The notes: generated from the letters alone by a model not told the origin. A DNA stretch of 64,000 nt from Pseudomonadota bacterium (GCA_963205265.1 CAUJJI010000023.1:17058-81057), one strand, 5' to 3'; shown: positions 37,778 to 48,437, numbered from the stretch's first letter. Numbers and translations: made by a program.

Positions 37778-37902
37778 GCGCTCCTTTCAGGTGGGTCGGA
37801 ACGACCTGCATGAAAGATAATCGCGCGGTGTTGCAGCACAAGGACACCTGCGTCGCGCCGTGGTGGAAAACTGGCGGAGCGTGGCCGGCAATCGTGCCGC
37901 GG

Positions 37903-38373
37903 TCAGCGGAACGGCCGCTCCTGGTCGAGCGGGGTGCGATCGAACACGATCCGCGAGGCGATATCGTCCATCGCCGCGAGCAATTCCGCTTCTGACCGGC
38001 GGCTGGACCACAGTCCGGCGCTGATCCTGCAGCGACAGGTCAGGATCGCCGAGTGACCGAACTGCCGGCCGGCGCCGTCGTGCCCGTAATAGGCGATGGC
38101 CCGCCCCCAGGGGCGTGGCACGATCACCGGCTCGTAGATGGTGGCGGTCCGGCCCAGGACTGTCGCGATGGTGGTTTCCGAATGCAGCAGCAAGTCCAGG
38201 ACAAGTCGCGAGGCCTGATCGATCTGGCCGAAGGAAATATCATGCGAGCCGGCCGACAGTATCAGTGTCAGGTCCTTCTGATCGTCATGCCAGGTATATT
38301 GCCGGCGATCGTCAGGATAGAGCCGCTGCCATGTCGCCTCAAGGGCAAGCGAGAAGTCCGGATCGTCGATCAC
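37903..38373 (-). CDS. Hypothetical protein (GTG start proposed)
   Basis: VIDDPDFSLALEATWQRLYPDDRRQYTWHDDQKDLTLILSAGSHDISFGQIDQASRLV...; the listed longer ORF overlaps miaB on the same strand and is unlikely. Confidence 0.5.
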   Translation of the reverse strand: MIDDPDFSLALEATWQRLYPDDRRQYTWHDDQKDLTLILSAGSHDISFGQIDQASRLVLDLLLHSETTIATVLGRTATIYEPVIVPRPWGRAIAYYGHDGAGRQFGHSAILTCRCRISAGLWSSRRSEAELLAAMDDIASRIVFDRTPLDQERPFR

Positions 38374-38431
38374 CTGCCCATTGTCGCCAATCAGGGCGCG
38401 GCAGGCAAATGGAGATGCGCCCGAAATCGAG

Positions 38432-39775
38432 CTATCTCGCCACCGGCTCCAGCAGGCGGGCGTGCAGCGAGTTGGGTCCGGCTTCGGCCAGTTCCACGGC
38501 CACGACCTCGCCGATCGCCGCATCGCCATGGAAATGCACCGACTGCAGCCACGGCGACTTGCCGAGCCACTGGCCCGCGTGCCGGCCGGTGCGCTCGACC
38601 AGCACGTCGCAGCGCTTGCCGACCGAAGCGGCGTTGAAGGCGAGCTGGTCGCGGTTGAGCGCGGCCTGCAGGCGCTGCAGCCGCTCGTCCATGACTTCGG
38701 CCGCGATCTGGCCCGCCATCGTCGCAGCGGGCGTGCCGGGGCGCGGGCTGTACTTGAAGCTGAAGGCCTGGGCATAGCCGACCGCGTCGATCAGCTGCAG
38801 CGTCTCGGCGAACTCGGCCTCGGTCTCGCCGGGGAAGCCGACGATGAAATCGCCGGACAGCGCGATGTCGGGCCGGGCGGCGCGCACCCGGTCGAGCAGC
38901 TTCAGATAGCCGTCGGCGGTATGGCTGCGGTTCATTGCCTTGAGCACGCGGTCGCTGCCCGACTGCACCGGCAGGTGCAGGAACGGCATCAGCTTGGCCA
39001 CTTCGCCGTGCGCGGCTATCAGGCCCTCGCTCATGTCGTTGGGATGGCTGGTGGTATAGCGGATGCGCTGCAGGTCGGGCATGTCCGCCAGCGCGCGGAT
39101 CAGCCCGTCGAGGCCGATGGCGCGGCCCCTGCCGTCCTCGCCCGCCCAGGCGTTGACGTTCTGGCCGAGCAGGGTGACCTCCTTCGCCCCGGCAGCGACG
39201 AGGCGCTGCGCCTCGTCGACCAGGTCGACGAAAGGCCGAGAGGTTTCGGCGCCCCGCGTGTAGGGCACGACGCAATAGGTGCAGAACTTGTCGCAGCCCT
39301 CCTGGACCGTCAGGAAGGCGCTCGGCCCGGCCCGGCGAGTCCGGCCCCGCGCGGGCAGGCTGTCGAACTTGGTCTGCGCCGGCATGTCGGTGTCGGTGAC
39401 GCGCTTGCCGGTGCGGGCCTCGGCCAGCATCTCGGGCAGGCGGTGGTAGGCCTGCGGGCCGACGACCATGCGCACGCTGGGCGCGCGCGCCATGATCTCC
39501 TCGCCCTCGGCCTGGGCGACGCAGCCGGCGACGGCGATCAGCGGCGTCGAGCCGTCCTCGCGGCGCAAGCGGCCGATGTCCGAATAGACCTTCTCCGCCG
39601 CCTTCTCGCGGATGTGGCAGGTGTTGAGCACGACGAGATCGGCATCGGCGCCTTCCTCGGCGGCGGTGAGCCCCTGTTCGGCCAGCAGCTCGCCCATCCG
39701 CTCGCCGTCGTAGACGGTCATCTGGCAGCCGAAGCTCTTGCCCCGGCAGGTCTGCGGGGCGGGGGGTGGGCGCAT
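38432..39775 (-). CDS. miaB: tRNA-2-methylthio-N6-dimethylallyladenosine synthase MiaB
   Basis: [37 protein letters not shown] (CxxxCxxC); [21 protein letters not shown]-terminus. Confidence 0.97.
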   Translation of the reverse strand: MRPPPAPQTCRGKSFGCQMTVYDGERMGELLAEQGLTAAEEGADADLVVLNTCHIREKAAEKVYSDIGRLRREDGSTPLIAVAGCVAQAEGEEIMARAPSVRMVVGPQAYHRLPEMLAEARTGKRVTDTDMPAQTKFDSLPARGRTRRAGPSAFLTVQEGCDKFCTYCVVPYTRGAETSRPFVDLVDEAQRLVAAGAKEVTLLGQNVNAWAGEDGRGRAIGLDGLIRALADMPDLQRIRYTTSHPNDMSEGLIAAHGEVAKLMPFLHLPVQSGSDRVLKAMNRSHTADGYLKLLDRVRAARPDIALSGDFIVGFPGETEAEFAETLQLIDAVGYAQAFSFKYSPRPGTPAATMAGQIAAEVMDERLQRLQAALNRDQLAFNAASVGKRCDVLVERTGRHAGQWLGKSPWLQSVHFHGDAAIGEVVAVELAEAGPNSLHARLLEPVAR

Positions 39776-39835
39776 GGTGGGCGCCTGTAGCTTAGTCTGC
39801 CCGGTTTTTACAGGGGGGTAGGGGAAGGGCTTGTT

Positions 39836-40066
39836 CGCGCAGAGAGCGCGGAGGGCGCAGGGGCCTTTTTGGGGTTTCACGCGGAGACGCGGAGGCGCGG
39901 AGAGTTTGGAGTGTAGAGGCGGCGAAGCCGCTACAATATCGGATGCATGGATTAAGGCGCCTTCTGCGCAATTTCAGCCCCCCCTTTCTTCTCCGCGTCT
40001 CCGCGTTTCCGCGTGAGCCCCCCAAGGCCCCCAAAACCTCCGCGCCCTCCGCGCTCTCTGCGCGAA
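39836..40066. repeat. Large intergenic inverted repeat between miaB and argS
   Basis: cgcgcagagagcgcggagggcgc (39836-39858) is the exact reverse complement of 40042-40064; inner cacgcggagacgcggag arms also pair. Confidence 0.9.
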
Positions 40067-40118
40067 GCGAAAACCCCGCCTGTTCCCTTCCCCCGCCAAA
40101 CCCGCTAACCGCGCGCTC

Positions 40119-41864
40119 ATGTCCGATACCAAGACTCTCCACGCCGCCTTCGTCGGCCATGTCGCCGCCGCGCTCGACGCGCTCGAGGCAGCCGGCACGC
40201 TGCCGGCCGGGCTTCCCCGCGGCGCCATCTCCGTCGAGCCGCCGCGCGACGCCGCGCACGGCGACCTTGCCACCAATGCCGCCATGGTCCTGGCCAAGCC
40301 GGCGGGCACGAACCCGCGCCAGCTGGCCGAGCTGCTTTCCACCGAGCTGGCGAAGCTGCCGGCAGTGACCGGCACCGAGATCGCCGGGCCGGGCTTCATC
40401 AACCTGCGCCTGGCCGACGAGGCCTGGCTCGACGAGCTGCGCACCGTCGCCGCGCTCGGCGACGACTATGGCCGCTCGACCGTGGGCGGCGGCATGACGG
40501 TCAATGTCGAATACGTCTCGGCCAATCCGACCGGGCCGATGCACATGGGCCACTGCCGCGGGGCGGTGGTGGGCGACGCGCTTGCCGCGCTGCTCGAATT
40601 CGCCGGGCACAAGGTGATTCGCGAATACTACGTCAACGACGCCGGCGGCCAGGTCGACGTGCTCGCCCGCTCGGTCCACCTGCGCTACCGCGAGGCGCTG
40701 GGCGAGGACGTGGGCGAAATACCGGAAGGGCTCTACCCCGGCGCCTATCTCGTCCCGACCGGGCACCGGCTGGCGACGCACCACGGCAGCCGCTTCGTCT
40801 CCGCGCCCGAGAGCGAATGGCTGGCGCTGTTCCGCCAGGAGGCCGTCGCCGACATGATGGCGATGATCCGCGACGACCTTGCCCTCCTCGGCATCCATCA
40901 CGACCTGTTCTCTTCCGAGGCCGAGCTCCAGGCCGCCGGCAAGCCGGCCGAGGCCGAGGCCTGGCTGCGCTCGCAGGATCTCGTCTACGACGGCATTCTC
41001 GAAGCTCCCAAGGGCAAGACCGTGGACGACTGGGAGCCGGTCGCCCTGCCCCTGTTCCGCTCGACGAAGTTCGGCGACGACCAGGACCGGCCGATCAAGA
41101 AGTCCGACGGCAGCTGGACCTACTTCGGCGCCGATCTCGCCTATCACTTCCAGAAGGCGCAGAGCGCCGATGCCCTGGTCGACATCTGGGGCGCCGATCA
41201 TGCCGGCACGGTGAAGCGCATCAAGGCCGCGGTCGCGGCGATGACCGGCGCCGGCGGCAAGGCCACGCCGTTCGAGGTCAAGCTCGTCCAGATGGTCCAG
41301 CTGCTGCGCGACGGCGAGCCGGTGAAGATGTCGAAGCGGGCGGGGACTTTCATCACTCTGGCCGACGTCGTGCGCGAAGTCGGCAAGGACGTGGTCCGCT
41401 TCACCATGCTGACGCGCAAGCCCGAGGCCCAGATGGACTTCGACTTTGCCAAAGTTGTCGAGGCGTCGAAGGACAACCCGGTTTTCTACGTCCAGTACTG
41501 CCACGCCCGCGTCAGCTCGACCCTGCGCAAGGCGGCGGGCGAGGGCTTTGCGCCGTCGGCCGCCGATCTCGCTCGGCTCGGCACCGAGGAGCTCGAGCTG
41601 GTCAAGCTGGCGGCGCAGTTCCCACGCATCGTCGAGGCCGCCGCCACGGCGCGCGAGCCGCATCGCGTCGCATTCTTCCTCCACGACCTCGCCGCCGCCT
41701 TCCATGCCTACTGGAACCTCGGCAACGATCGGCCGGAAAAGCGGTTCATCGTGGCACAGGACGGCAAGCTTACTGCAGCCAGGCTTTTCCTGGTGTCCCA
41801 AATCGGGCAGATTGTCCGCAACGGATTGGCGCTGCTCGGCGTCGAGGCGGTAAAGGAAATGTGA
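40119..41864 (+). CDS. argS: Arginyl-tRNA synthetase
   Basis: VEYVSANPTGPMHMGHCRGAVVGDALA (class I HIGH-type), VKMSKRAGTFITL. Confidence 0.97.
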   Translation: MSDTKTLHAAFVGHVAAALDALEAAGTLPAGLPRGAISVEPPRDAAHGDLATNAAMVLAKPAGTNPRQLAELLSTELAKLPAVTGTEIAGPGFINLRLADEAWLDELRTVAALGDDYGRSTVGGGMTVNVEYVSANPTGPMHMGHCRGAVVGDALAALLEFAGHKVIREYYVNDAGGQVDVLARSVHLRYREALGEDVGEIPEGLYPGAYLVPTGHRLATHHGSRFVSAPESEWLALFRQEAVADMMAMIRDDLALLGIHHDLFSSEAELQAAGKPAEAEAWLRSQDLVYDGILEAPKGKTVDDWEPVALPLFRSTKFGDDQDRPIKKSDGSWTYFGADLAYHFQKAQSADALVDIWGADHAGTVKRIKAAVAAMTGAGGKATPFEVKLVQMVQLLRDGEPVKMSKRAGTFITLADVVREVGKDVVRFTMLTRKPEAQMDFDFAKVVEASKDNPVFYVQYCHARVSSTLRKAAGEGFAPSAADLARLGTEELELVKLAAQFPRIVEAAATAREPHRVAFFLHDLAAAFHAYWNLGNDRPEKRFIVAQDGKLTAARLFLVSQIGQIVRNGLALLGVEAVKEM

Positions 41865-41866
41865 TC

Positions 41867-42619
41867 ATGACGGGACCGGACGGCCAGCACGACGAACCCT
41901 GGGCAGCCGGGGCTGGCTCAGGTTCCGGCGCGGCGGCGTCGGAGGAACCGGTCGATCAGGGCGAGGGCGCCAGCCGGCTGGCGCTCGACGACGACGATCC
42001 GCCGCTGCCCTGGCTGCAGGGCGACGACGAGGACGAGGAGTTCGTGGGAGCCGGACTGGGCCAGACGATGGCCTTCATCGCGCTCGGGCTGATCGCGATC
42101 GCGCTCATCGTCGGCGGCATCTGGTGGGTGACCAATCGCCCGGACGAGCAGGCGCTGGTCGCCGACGGCAGCACGATCAAGGCTCCGGCCGAACCCTACA
42201 AGCAGCCGCCGACCGATCCGGGCGGCAAGGTCTTCGCAGGCACCGGCGACACCAGCTTCAGCATCTCCGAAGGCCAGCGCCGCCCGGCGCGACTCGGCCA
42301 GGGAGAGGAAGCCGTGCCGTCCCCGGCGCCGAGCAGCAGCTCCGCTCCGGCCGCGACCGGCAGCCCGGCACCGGCTGCCGCCGGCGGCGTCGGCGTGCAG
42401 GTCGCCGCCTATTCGAACCAGGAACAGGCCGAAGCCGGCTGGGCGCGCCTGCAGCAGCAGTATTCGGCGCTGGCCAGCGTCAAGCACCGCATAGTGCAGG
42501 GCCAGGCGGACATCGGCACCGTCTACCGCCTCCAGGCTGTGGCAGCCGATGCGGCCCAGGCCCGCAGCCTCTGCCAGCAGCTCAAGGCGGCAGGGCTGAA
42601 CTGCCAGGTCAAGAATTAG
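41867..42619 (+). CDS. SPOR-domain protein with one TM
   Basis: TM AFIALGLIAIALIVGGIWWV; C-terminal VGVQVAAYSNQEQAEAGWARLQQQY...YRLQAVAADAAQARSLCQQLKAAGLNCQV. Confidence 0.88.
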   Translation: MTGPDGQHDEPWAAGAGSGSGAAASEEPVDQGEGASRLALDDDDPPLPWLQGDDEDEEFVGAGLGQTMAFIALGLIAIALIVGGIWWVTNRPDEQALVADGSTIKAPAEPYKQPPTDPGGKVFAGTGDTSFSISEGQRRPARLGQGEEAVPSPAPSSSSAPAATGSPAPAAAGGVGVQVAAYSNQEQAEAGWARLQQQYSALASVKHRIVQGQADIGTVYRLQAVAADAAQARSLCQQLKAAGLNCQVKN

Positions 42620-42637
42620 GGACGACAATAGGTAGCA

Positions 42638-42728
42638 CGTCGTCCCGGCGAAAGCCGGGACCGCTGCGATCCGGGTCGGACGTTCAGTCGACGAGGCCAG
42701 CGGTCCCGGGTCGAGCCCGGGACGACGC
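42638..42728. repeat. Intergenic palindromic repeat family B, copy
   Basis: cgtcgtcccggcgaaagccgggaccgct ... agcggtcccgggtcgagcccgggacgacg. Confidence 0.88.
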
Positions 42729-42741
42729 GGGGCCTCGTCCC

Positions 42742-45411
42742 TCACCCCGTCAGTACGAGCCGGGCGATGCGCAGCGTCGCGTCGTCGGGGTCGCTCTCGA
42801 CGGCGAAGCCCAGCTCCTGCTCCATTCGCAGCGCGGCGTCGTGGTCGGCGCATTCGATCGCTTCGACCGCTCCGATCCGCTCGGCCTTGGCATAGCGCAG
42901 CACGTGCCCGAGCAGCGTCCAGCTCACGCCCGTGTTCTTCACGTCGGAGCGGGTAGTCAGGGCCAGTTCGGCGCGGGTGCGATCGGGCTCGGTCGCCAGC
43001 ATGGCGGTGGCGAGGACTTCGCTCCGCGCTGCGTCGAAGGCGAGGAAGCTGATGGTCCGGCGGTAGTCGACGCGAGTCATCATCGCCAGCTGGTCGTGCC
43101 CGACCCGGGCAAGGCCGTAGTGGAAGCGGAAGCGCAGGTCCTCGGGGGAGACCCGCGCGAAGAATTCGGCGAGCAGCTGCTCGTCGTCGGCCCGGACGGG
43201 TCGCACGAAGATCTCCTGGCCGGCCTGGGTGACGAGCTGCGCCGACCAGTCCATGGGCGCGGGCCGGATCGCCAGGCGCGACGCGGCCTGCGGTTCGGGC
43301 GAGATGCGGATCCGGGCGTCGAGCGCGATCACGCCCTCGGCATCGGCGAGCAGCGGGTTGATGTCGAGCTCGACGATGTCGGGCAAGTCGACGGTCATGG
43401 CGGAAAGCGCGTCGAGCACCTGCGCCACGCTTTCGACATCGGTCGCCGGCACGTTCCTGTAGCCTGCCAGGCGCCGCGCGATCGCCGTCCTGGCGATCAG
43501 CGCGCGGGCATCGGCGTGGTCGACCGGCGGCAGGGCCAGCGCCTTGTCGGCGAGGATTTCGACCGCAGTCCCGCCGGCGCCGATCATCAGCAGCGGTCCG
43601 AAGGTAGGGTCGGTGGCGATGCCGGCCAGCAGCTCGTAGGCATGCGGGCGGGTGATCATCTCTTCCACCGCGAAGCCGGTGATGCGCGCCCGCGGGTGCT
43701 CGCGCGCGATTCGGGACTGCATGCGCTTGGCGGCGGCAGCCGCGGCGGCCGGCGTCGCCAGGTCCAGCGCGACGCCGCCGACGTCGCTCTTGTGCGTAAT
43801 GTCGGGCGAAACGACCTTCACCGCGAATGGGGGCCGCAGGGCAGCGCAGGTCGCTTCCACCGAAGCCGGGCCGGCCGCGAAGCGGGTGCGGGCGATGGCG
43901 ATGCCGTAGGCGGCGAGCAGGTCCTTGGCCTCGATCTCGCTGAGGTCGGTGCGCCCCTCGCTCCGCGCCGCGGCGATGATCGCCCGGGCTCGGTCGACGT
44001 CGCGGGCGAAGTCGCGCGTTTCCGCCGGGCGATCGGTCAGGGCGGCGCGCGCCTTGCGGGCAGCGAGCAGATAGCCGAAGCCGGCGACGGCATCGTCGGG
44101 CGAGGTGTAGAGCGGGATGCCCGCGGCCGCCATGGCCCGGCGCGCCTGTTGCGCGTTGCCGTCGCCGAGCCAGCAGGCGAGCACCGGCTTGCGCATGCCT
44201 TCCTGCCGGGTGGCGAGCACGCCGGCGGCAACCGCATCGGCCACCTCGGCCGGCTCCGCCGCCGCCGTCGGGCAGTTCATCACCAGCAGCGCGTCGACGT
44301 TCGCATCGTCGAGCACTGCCGGGATCGCGCTGCGATAGCGCCCGGGGCCGGCATCGCCGATGACGTCGACCGGATTGGCGCGCGACCAGGCCGGCGGCAG
44401 CACCGGGTCGAGCGCCGCGATCGTCGCCGGGTCGAGCTCGGCGGCGCGCGCGCCGGCGGACGTCAGCGCGTCAACGGCCAGGATGCCCGCGCCACCGCCG
44501 TTGGTGATGATGCCTAGCCGGTCGCCGGCGCCCTCGCGGTAGAGGCACAGCGTCTGGGCGGCGTCGAACAGTTCGGTCAGGGTGTCGACCGTGACGATGC
44601 CGACGCGATCGAAGGCGGCGCGATAGACTTCGTAGGAGCCGGCCAGCGCGCCGGTATGCGAGAAGGCGGCGCGCGCCGCCGCTGCCGAGCGTCCGGCCTT
44701 GATGGCGATGACCGGCTTGGCGATGGCCGCCGCTCGCGCCGCGGAAAGGAACTTCGCGGCATTGGTCACCCCTTCGAGGTAGAGCAGGATCGCGTCGGTC
44801 TCGGGATCGGTGGCGAACAGGTCGATAAGGTCGCCGATGTCGACGTCGGCCATGTCGCCGGCGGAAACGACGCCCGAGAAGCCGATGCCGCGCGCTTCCG
44901 CCCAGTCGAGCATGGCGGTGACCAGCGCCCCGCTCTGCGAGATCAGCGCCAGGCCGCCGCTTCGCGCCTTGTTGCGCGCGAAAGTGGCGTCGAGCTTCGC
45001 GCGGGGCGAGATGAGGCCGAGGCAGTTGGGTCCGACGACGCGGAGCAGATGCGGCCTCGCGGCGTCGAGCATCGCCTGTTGCAGCCCGCTTTCCCGCGTG
45101 ACGCCGCCCGACAGGACGACGGCGCAGCGAGTGCCGATCGCGCCGAGCTGCGCGATGATCCCCGGTATCGTCGCAGCCGGGGTCACGACGACGGCGAGGT
45201 CGGGAGCCGCTTCGAGCCGGTCGATCGCGGCGGCCCAGCCGGCGCCGGGGCGCGAGATGCGGTGCGGATTGACGAGGTCGACCCGGCCCGCAAAGCCGCC
45301 GTCGAGCACATTGTCGGAAACGAGCTTGCCGAGCGATCCAGGCCGATCGGAGGCGCCGATCAGGGCCAGGCTTTGCGGTCGCAACAGGGCCGAGAGATTG
45401 CGGATCGACAT
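42742..45411 (-). CDS. Acyl-CoA synthetase (ADP-forming type)-GNAT acetyltransferase fusion (Pat/PatZ-like)
   Basis: LLRPQSLALIGASDRPGSLGKLV; GPNCLGLISP; KVVSPDITHKSDVGGV; C-terminal GNAT EIFVRPVRADDEQLLAEFFARVSPEDLRFRF. Confidence 0.93.
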   Translation of the reverse strand: MSIRNLSALLRPQSLALIGASDRPGSLGKLVSDNVLDGGFAGRVDLVNPHRISRPGAGWAAAIDRLEAAPDLAVVVTPAATIPGIIAQLGAIGTRCAVVLSGGVTRESGLQQAMLDAARPHLLRVVGPNCLGLISPRAKLDATFARNKARSGGLALISQSGALVTAMLDWAEARGIGFSGVVSAGDMADVDIGDLIDLFATDPETDAILLYLEGVTNAAKFLSAARAAAIAKPVIAIKAGRSAAAARAAFSHTGALAGSYEVYRAAFDRVGIVTVDTLTELFDAAQTLCLYREGAGDRLGIITNGGGAGILAVDALTSAGARAAELDPATIAALDPVLPPAWSRANPVDVIGDAGPGRYRSAIPAVLDDANVDALLVMNCPTAAAEPAEVADAVAAGVLATRQEGMRKPVLACWLGDGNAQQARRAMAAAGIPLYTSPDDAVAGFGYLLAARKARAALTDRPAETRDFARDVDRARAIIAAARSEGRTDLSEIEAKDLLAAYGIAIARTRFAAGPASVEATCAALRPPFAVKVVSPDITHKSDVGGVALDLATPAAAAAAAKRMQSRIAREHPRARITGFAVEEMITRPHAYELLAGIATDPTFGPLLMIGAGGTAVEILADKALALPPVDHADARALIARTAIARRLAGYRNVPATDVESVAQVLDALSAMTVDLPDIVELDINPLLADAEGVIALDARIRISPEPQAASRLAIRPAPMDWSAQLVTQAGQEIFVRPVRADDEQLLAEFFARVSPEDLRFRFHYGLARVGHDQLAMMTRVDYRRTISFLAFDAARSEVLATAMLATEPDRTRAELALTTRSDVKNTGVSWTLLGHVLRYAKAERIGAVEAIECADHDAALRMEQELGFAVESDPDDATLRIARLVLTG

Positions 45412-45657
45412 GGGCAGCCTTCCAGGAAGCGAGGCGGGACCCTGGCGCCGGTCGAGCCGCTTCGCGTTCGCTTGAATGTGACAATTGCCGAGACCGGCCG
45501 CACGGCGCTGCGGCACCACTTCCGCCGGGCAATCTGGCCCTAGGGCAAGTGCGATCCAATAGGGGATGTACCGGATGGGCCGGCCGCGGGGCGCGGCGGC
45601 CTGCGGCCGGGCGCGATTGCCGCTGGGCTTTCGCCGCGCTTGCCCTAGTCTGCGATC

Positions 45658-48384
45658 ATGGCCTCGCGCACAGCCCCGCCGTCACCATCCGTCGGCTCTC
45701 CCGAAGGGGACCTTGCGGCGATGCGCGACGTCGCTCACGCGGTGGCCGCGGGCGAGGTCGTCCGCGCGCTCGGCAGCGATGCCGACAGCGGCCTGCGCGA
45801 AGACGAGGCCGCACGCCGGGCCGCTCGCTTCGGCCCGAACACCCTGCAAGGCCGCCGGCGGATTAGCCGCCTGCGGATATTGCGCAATCAGCTTGCCAGC
45901 CCGGTCGTCTACCTGCTGGGCGCGGCGGCCGCGCTCGCCTTCTGGTTCGGCGAGCTCGAGGAGGGGCCGGCGATCCTGCTGGTGCTGCTTGCTAATACCG
46001 CGATCGGCTATGCGACCGAGGCCAGGGCCGCCTATTCGATCGACGCGCTGCGCGCCCTGGGCAGCCCCTTGGCGCGGGTCTTGCGCGCCGGGGCGCCGCG
46101 CATGCTGCCGGCGGCCGATCTGGTGCCCGGCGATATCGTGCTGGTCGAGGCCGGCGACGCCGTCGGCGCCGACCTGCGCATCGTCGAGAGCGCCGGCCTG
46201 GCGGCGGACGAATCCACCTTTACCGGCGAATCCGTCGCTGCGGACAAGGCCGTCGCACCCGTCGCCGCCGAGGCGCGCACGGCAGACCGGCATTCCATGC
46301 TGTTCAAGGGAACCACGGTGGTGCGCGGGAGCGGGCGCGGCGTGGTCGTGGCGACCGGCCAGGCCAGCGAGCTCGGCCGGATCGCCGGGCTCGTCGCAGC
46401 GGCCGAGCCGGAGCGTTCGCCGCTGGAAAAAGGGCTGGCCCGATTGTCGAGCCAGCTGGTCTGGGCGACCATGGCGCTTGCCGGGGTGATCGCTGCGGCC
46501 GGGCTGGCGCAGGGGACGGAGGCCGTGCTGATCGTCACCACCGCGATCGCCCTCGCCGTGGCGGCGATCCCGGAAGGCCTGCCCGTCGTCGCCACCCTGG
46601 TGCTCGCCCGCGGCATGTGGCGCATGGCTCAGCACGACGCCCTGGTCGAGCGCCTGCCGGCAGTCGAGACCCTGGGGGCGACCACGGTCATCCTGACCGA
46701 CAAGACCGGCACCCTGACCGAGAACCGGATGACGGTCCGGCGCATCGCGCCGGCCTCGGGCGAGCAGAAGTCTGAAGCCGGCATGCCGCTGCCGCCTCTG
46801 CCTGGGCTCCTAGGAGTCGCCGTGCTGTGCAACGATGCCGCACTCGGCAACGGCGGCGGCGCCGACAACGGCGATCCGATGGAGCAGGCGCTGCTTCGCG
46901 CCGGCCGCGAGGCGGGGGTAGAGCGCGGCGCGCTGCTCGCCCGCTGGCCGCTGGTCGGCAAGCATGCCTTCGATCCCGCCCGGCGGATGATGGCGACAGT
47001 GCACGGCGGCGAGGCTGGATCGCTGCTGGCGGTCAAGGGTGCGCCCGAAGCGGTGCTTGCCGCATCGGCGACGATCGCGACCGACGGCGGCGAGGCGGCG
47101 CTGACCGATTGCACGCGCGAAGAGTGGCGGCGGCGCATCCATGCCATGGGCGCCGAGGGGCTGCGCGTGCTGGCCATGGCGCGAGGCTTGTCGCGTCCAG
47201 GCTTGCAGGCGACGGGGGCCGATCCCTTCGCGGGACTGTGCTTCCTCGGGATCGTCGGGCTGGAGGATCCCCCGCGCGCCGACGTCCCCGCCGCGATCCG
47301 CGCCTGCCGCGAAGCGGGCGTGCGGGTAGTCATGGTCACCGGCGATCATGCGGTGACCGCGCTCGCTATCGGCCGGGAGATCGGCCTGGTGACGCCGGAC
47401 GGCGGGGTCCTCGAAGGGGCGGCGCTTGCCGGCCTCGAGCGCGGCGACCGCGCCGACCTGCTGGGGGCCGACATCTATGCCCGGGTGAACCCGGCCGAGA
47501 AGCTGCAGCTGGTCCGCGCCTGGCAGCGCCAGGGCGCGGTCGTCGCCATGACCGGAGACGGGGTCAACGACGCGCCGGCGCTGCGCCAGGCCGACATCGG
47601 CATCGCCATGGGCCGGCGCGGCACCGACGCCGCGCGCGAGGCGGCGGCGATGATCCTGCTCGACGATGCCTTCCCGACGATCGTCTCGGCGATACGCGAG
47701 GGCCGGGTCATCTTCGGCAATATCCGCCGGTTTGCGGCCTTCCTGCTGTCCTGCAACCTGAGCGAGGTGCTGGTCGTGGGACTGGCGGTGCTGCTGGCGC
47801 TGCCCCTGCCGCTCATGCCGATCCAGATCCTCTACCTGAACCTCGTCACCGACGTGTTCCCGGCATTCGCGCTCGCCAGCGGCGAAGGCGACGCCCAGGT
47901 GATGCAGCGCCCCCCGCGGTCGCCGGGCGAGCCGATCCTGGGACGCAGGCAGTGGCGCGGGATCGTCCTCCACGGCCTCGTCCTGACCGCGGGCACGCTG
48001 GGCTCGCTGCTGCTGGCGCGCTACTGGCTCGGACTGGAGGGCCGCGCGCTCGTCACCACCACGTTCCTGACGCTTGCCTTCGCCCAGCTGGGGCACGTCT
48101 TCAACATGCGGCCGAGCGGCTCGTCGGCCTGGCGCAACGAGATCACCTGCAATCCCTGGATCTGGGCAGCGCTGGCGCTGTGCACCGCACTGCTCGCCGT
48201 CCCGCCCTACGTTCCTCTCCTGGCCGACACGCTGATGCTGGCGCCGATCGGGCTGCAGGCCTGGTCCGTTGTAGCGGCGATGAGCCTGGCGCCGCTCGTC
48301 CTGCTGCAGGCGCTCAAGCAGGTTTCCCGCCGGCCACGGGCGGGAGGGGGCGAAGCGGGCCAGGGCACGGACATGCTAGCTTGA
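45658..48384 (+). CDS. Cation-translocating P-type ATPase
   Basis: VILTDKTGTLTENRMTVRR, FTGESV, MTGDGVNDAPALRQADIGIAMG. Confidence 0.95.
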   Translation: MASRTAPPSPSVGSPEGDLAAMRDVAHAVAAGEVVRALGSDADSGLREDEAARRAARFGPNTLQGRRRISRLRILRNQLASPVVYLLGAAAALAFWFGELEEGPAILLVLLANTAIGYATEARAAYSIDALRALGSPLARVLRAGAPRMLPAADLVPGDIVLVEAGDAVGADLRIVESAGLAADESTFTGESVAADKAVAPVAAEARTADRHSMLFKGTTVVRGSGRGVVVATGQASELGRIAGLVAAAEPERSPLEKGLARLSSQLVWATMALAGVIAAAGLAQGTEAVLIVTTAIALAVAAIPEGLPVVATLVLARGMWRMAQHDALVERLPAVETLGATTVILTDKTGTLTENRMTVRRIAPASGEQKSEAGMPLPPLPGLLGVAVLCNDAALGNGGGADNGDPMEQALLRAGREAGVERGALLARWPLVGKHAFDPARRMMATVHGGEAGSLLAVKGAPEAVLAASATIATDGGEAALTDCTREEWRRRIHAMGAEGLRVLAMARGLSRPGLQATGADPFAGLCFLGIVGLEDPPRADVPAAIRACREAGVRVVMVTGDHAVTALAIGREIGLVTPDGGVLEGAALAGLERGDRADLLGADIYARVNPAEKLQLVRAWQRQGAVVAMTGDGVNDAPALRQADIGIAMGRRGTDAAREAAAMILLDDAFPTIVSAIREGRVIFGNIRRFAAFLLSCNLSEVLVVGLAVLLALPLPLMPIQILYLNLVTDVFPAFALASGEGDAQVMQRPPRSPGEPILGRRQWRGIVLHGLVLTAGTLGSLLLARYWLGLEGRALVTTTFLTLAFAQLGHVFNMRPSGSSAWRNEITCNPWIWAALALCTALLAVPPYVPLLADTLMLAPIGLQAWSVVAAMSLAPLVLLQALKQVSRRPRAGGGEAGQGTDMLA

Positions 48385-48437
48385 AGCGATCCGCATCGAG
48401 GTCATCACGCGCCAGGGAGCCCGGCGGCGAAAGCCCG

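Noticed and set aside
37903-38775. 290 aa minus-strand ORF as a whole
   Set aside because: N-terminal third is out-of-frame reading of miaB; only the part downstream of about 38373 looks like a gene.
38381-39790. 469 aa plus-strand ORF
   Set aside because: Antisense shadow of miaB, no motifs.
39792-41801. 669 aa minus-strand ORF
   Set aside because: Antisense shadow of argS plus the intergenic inverted repeat.
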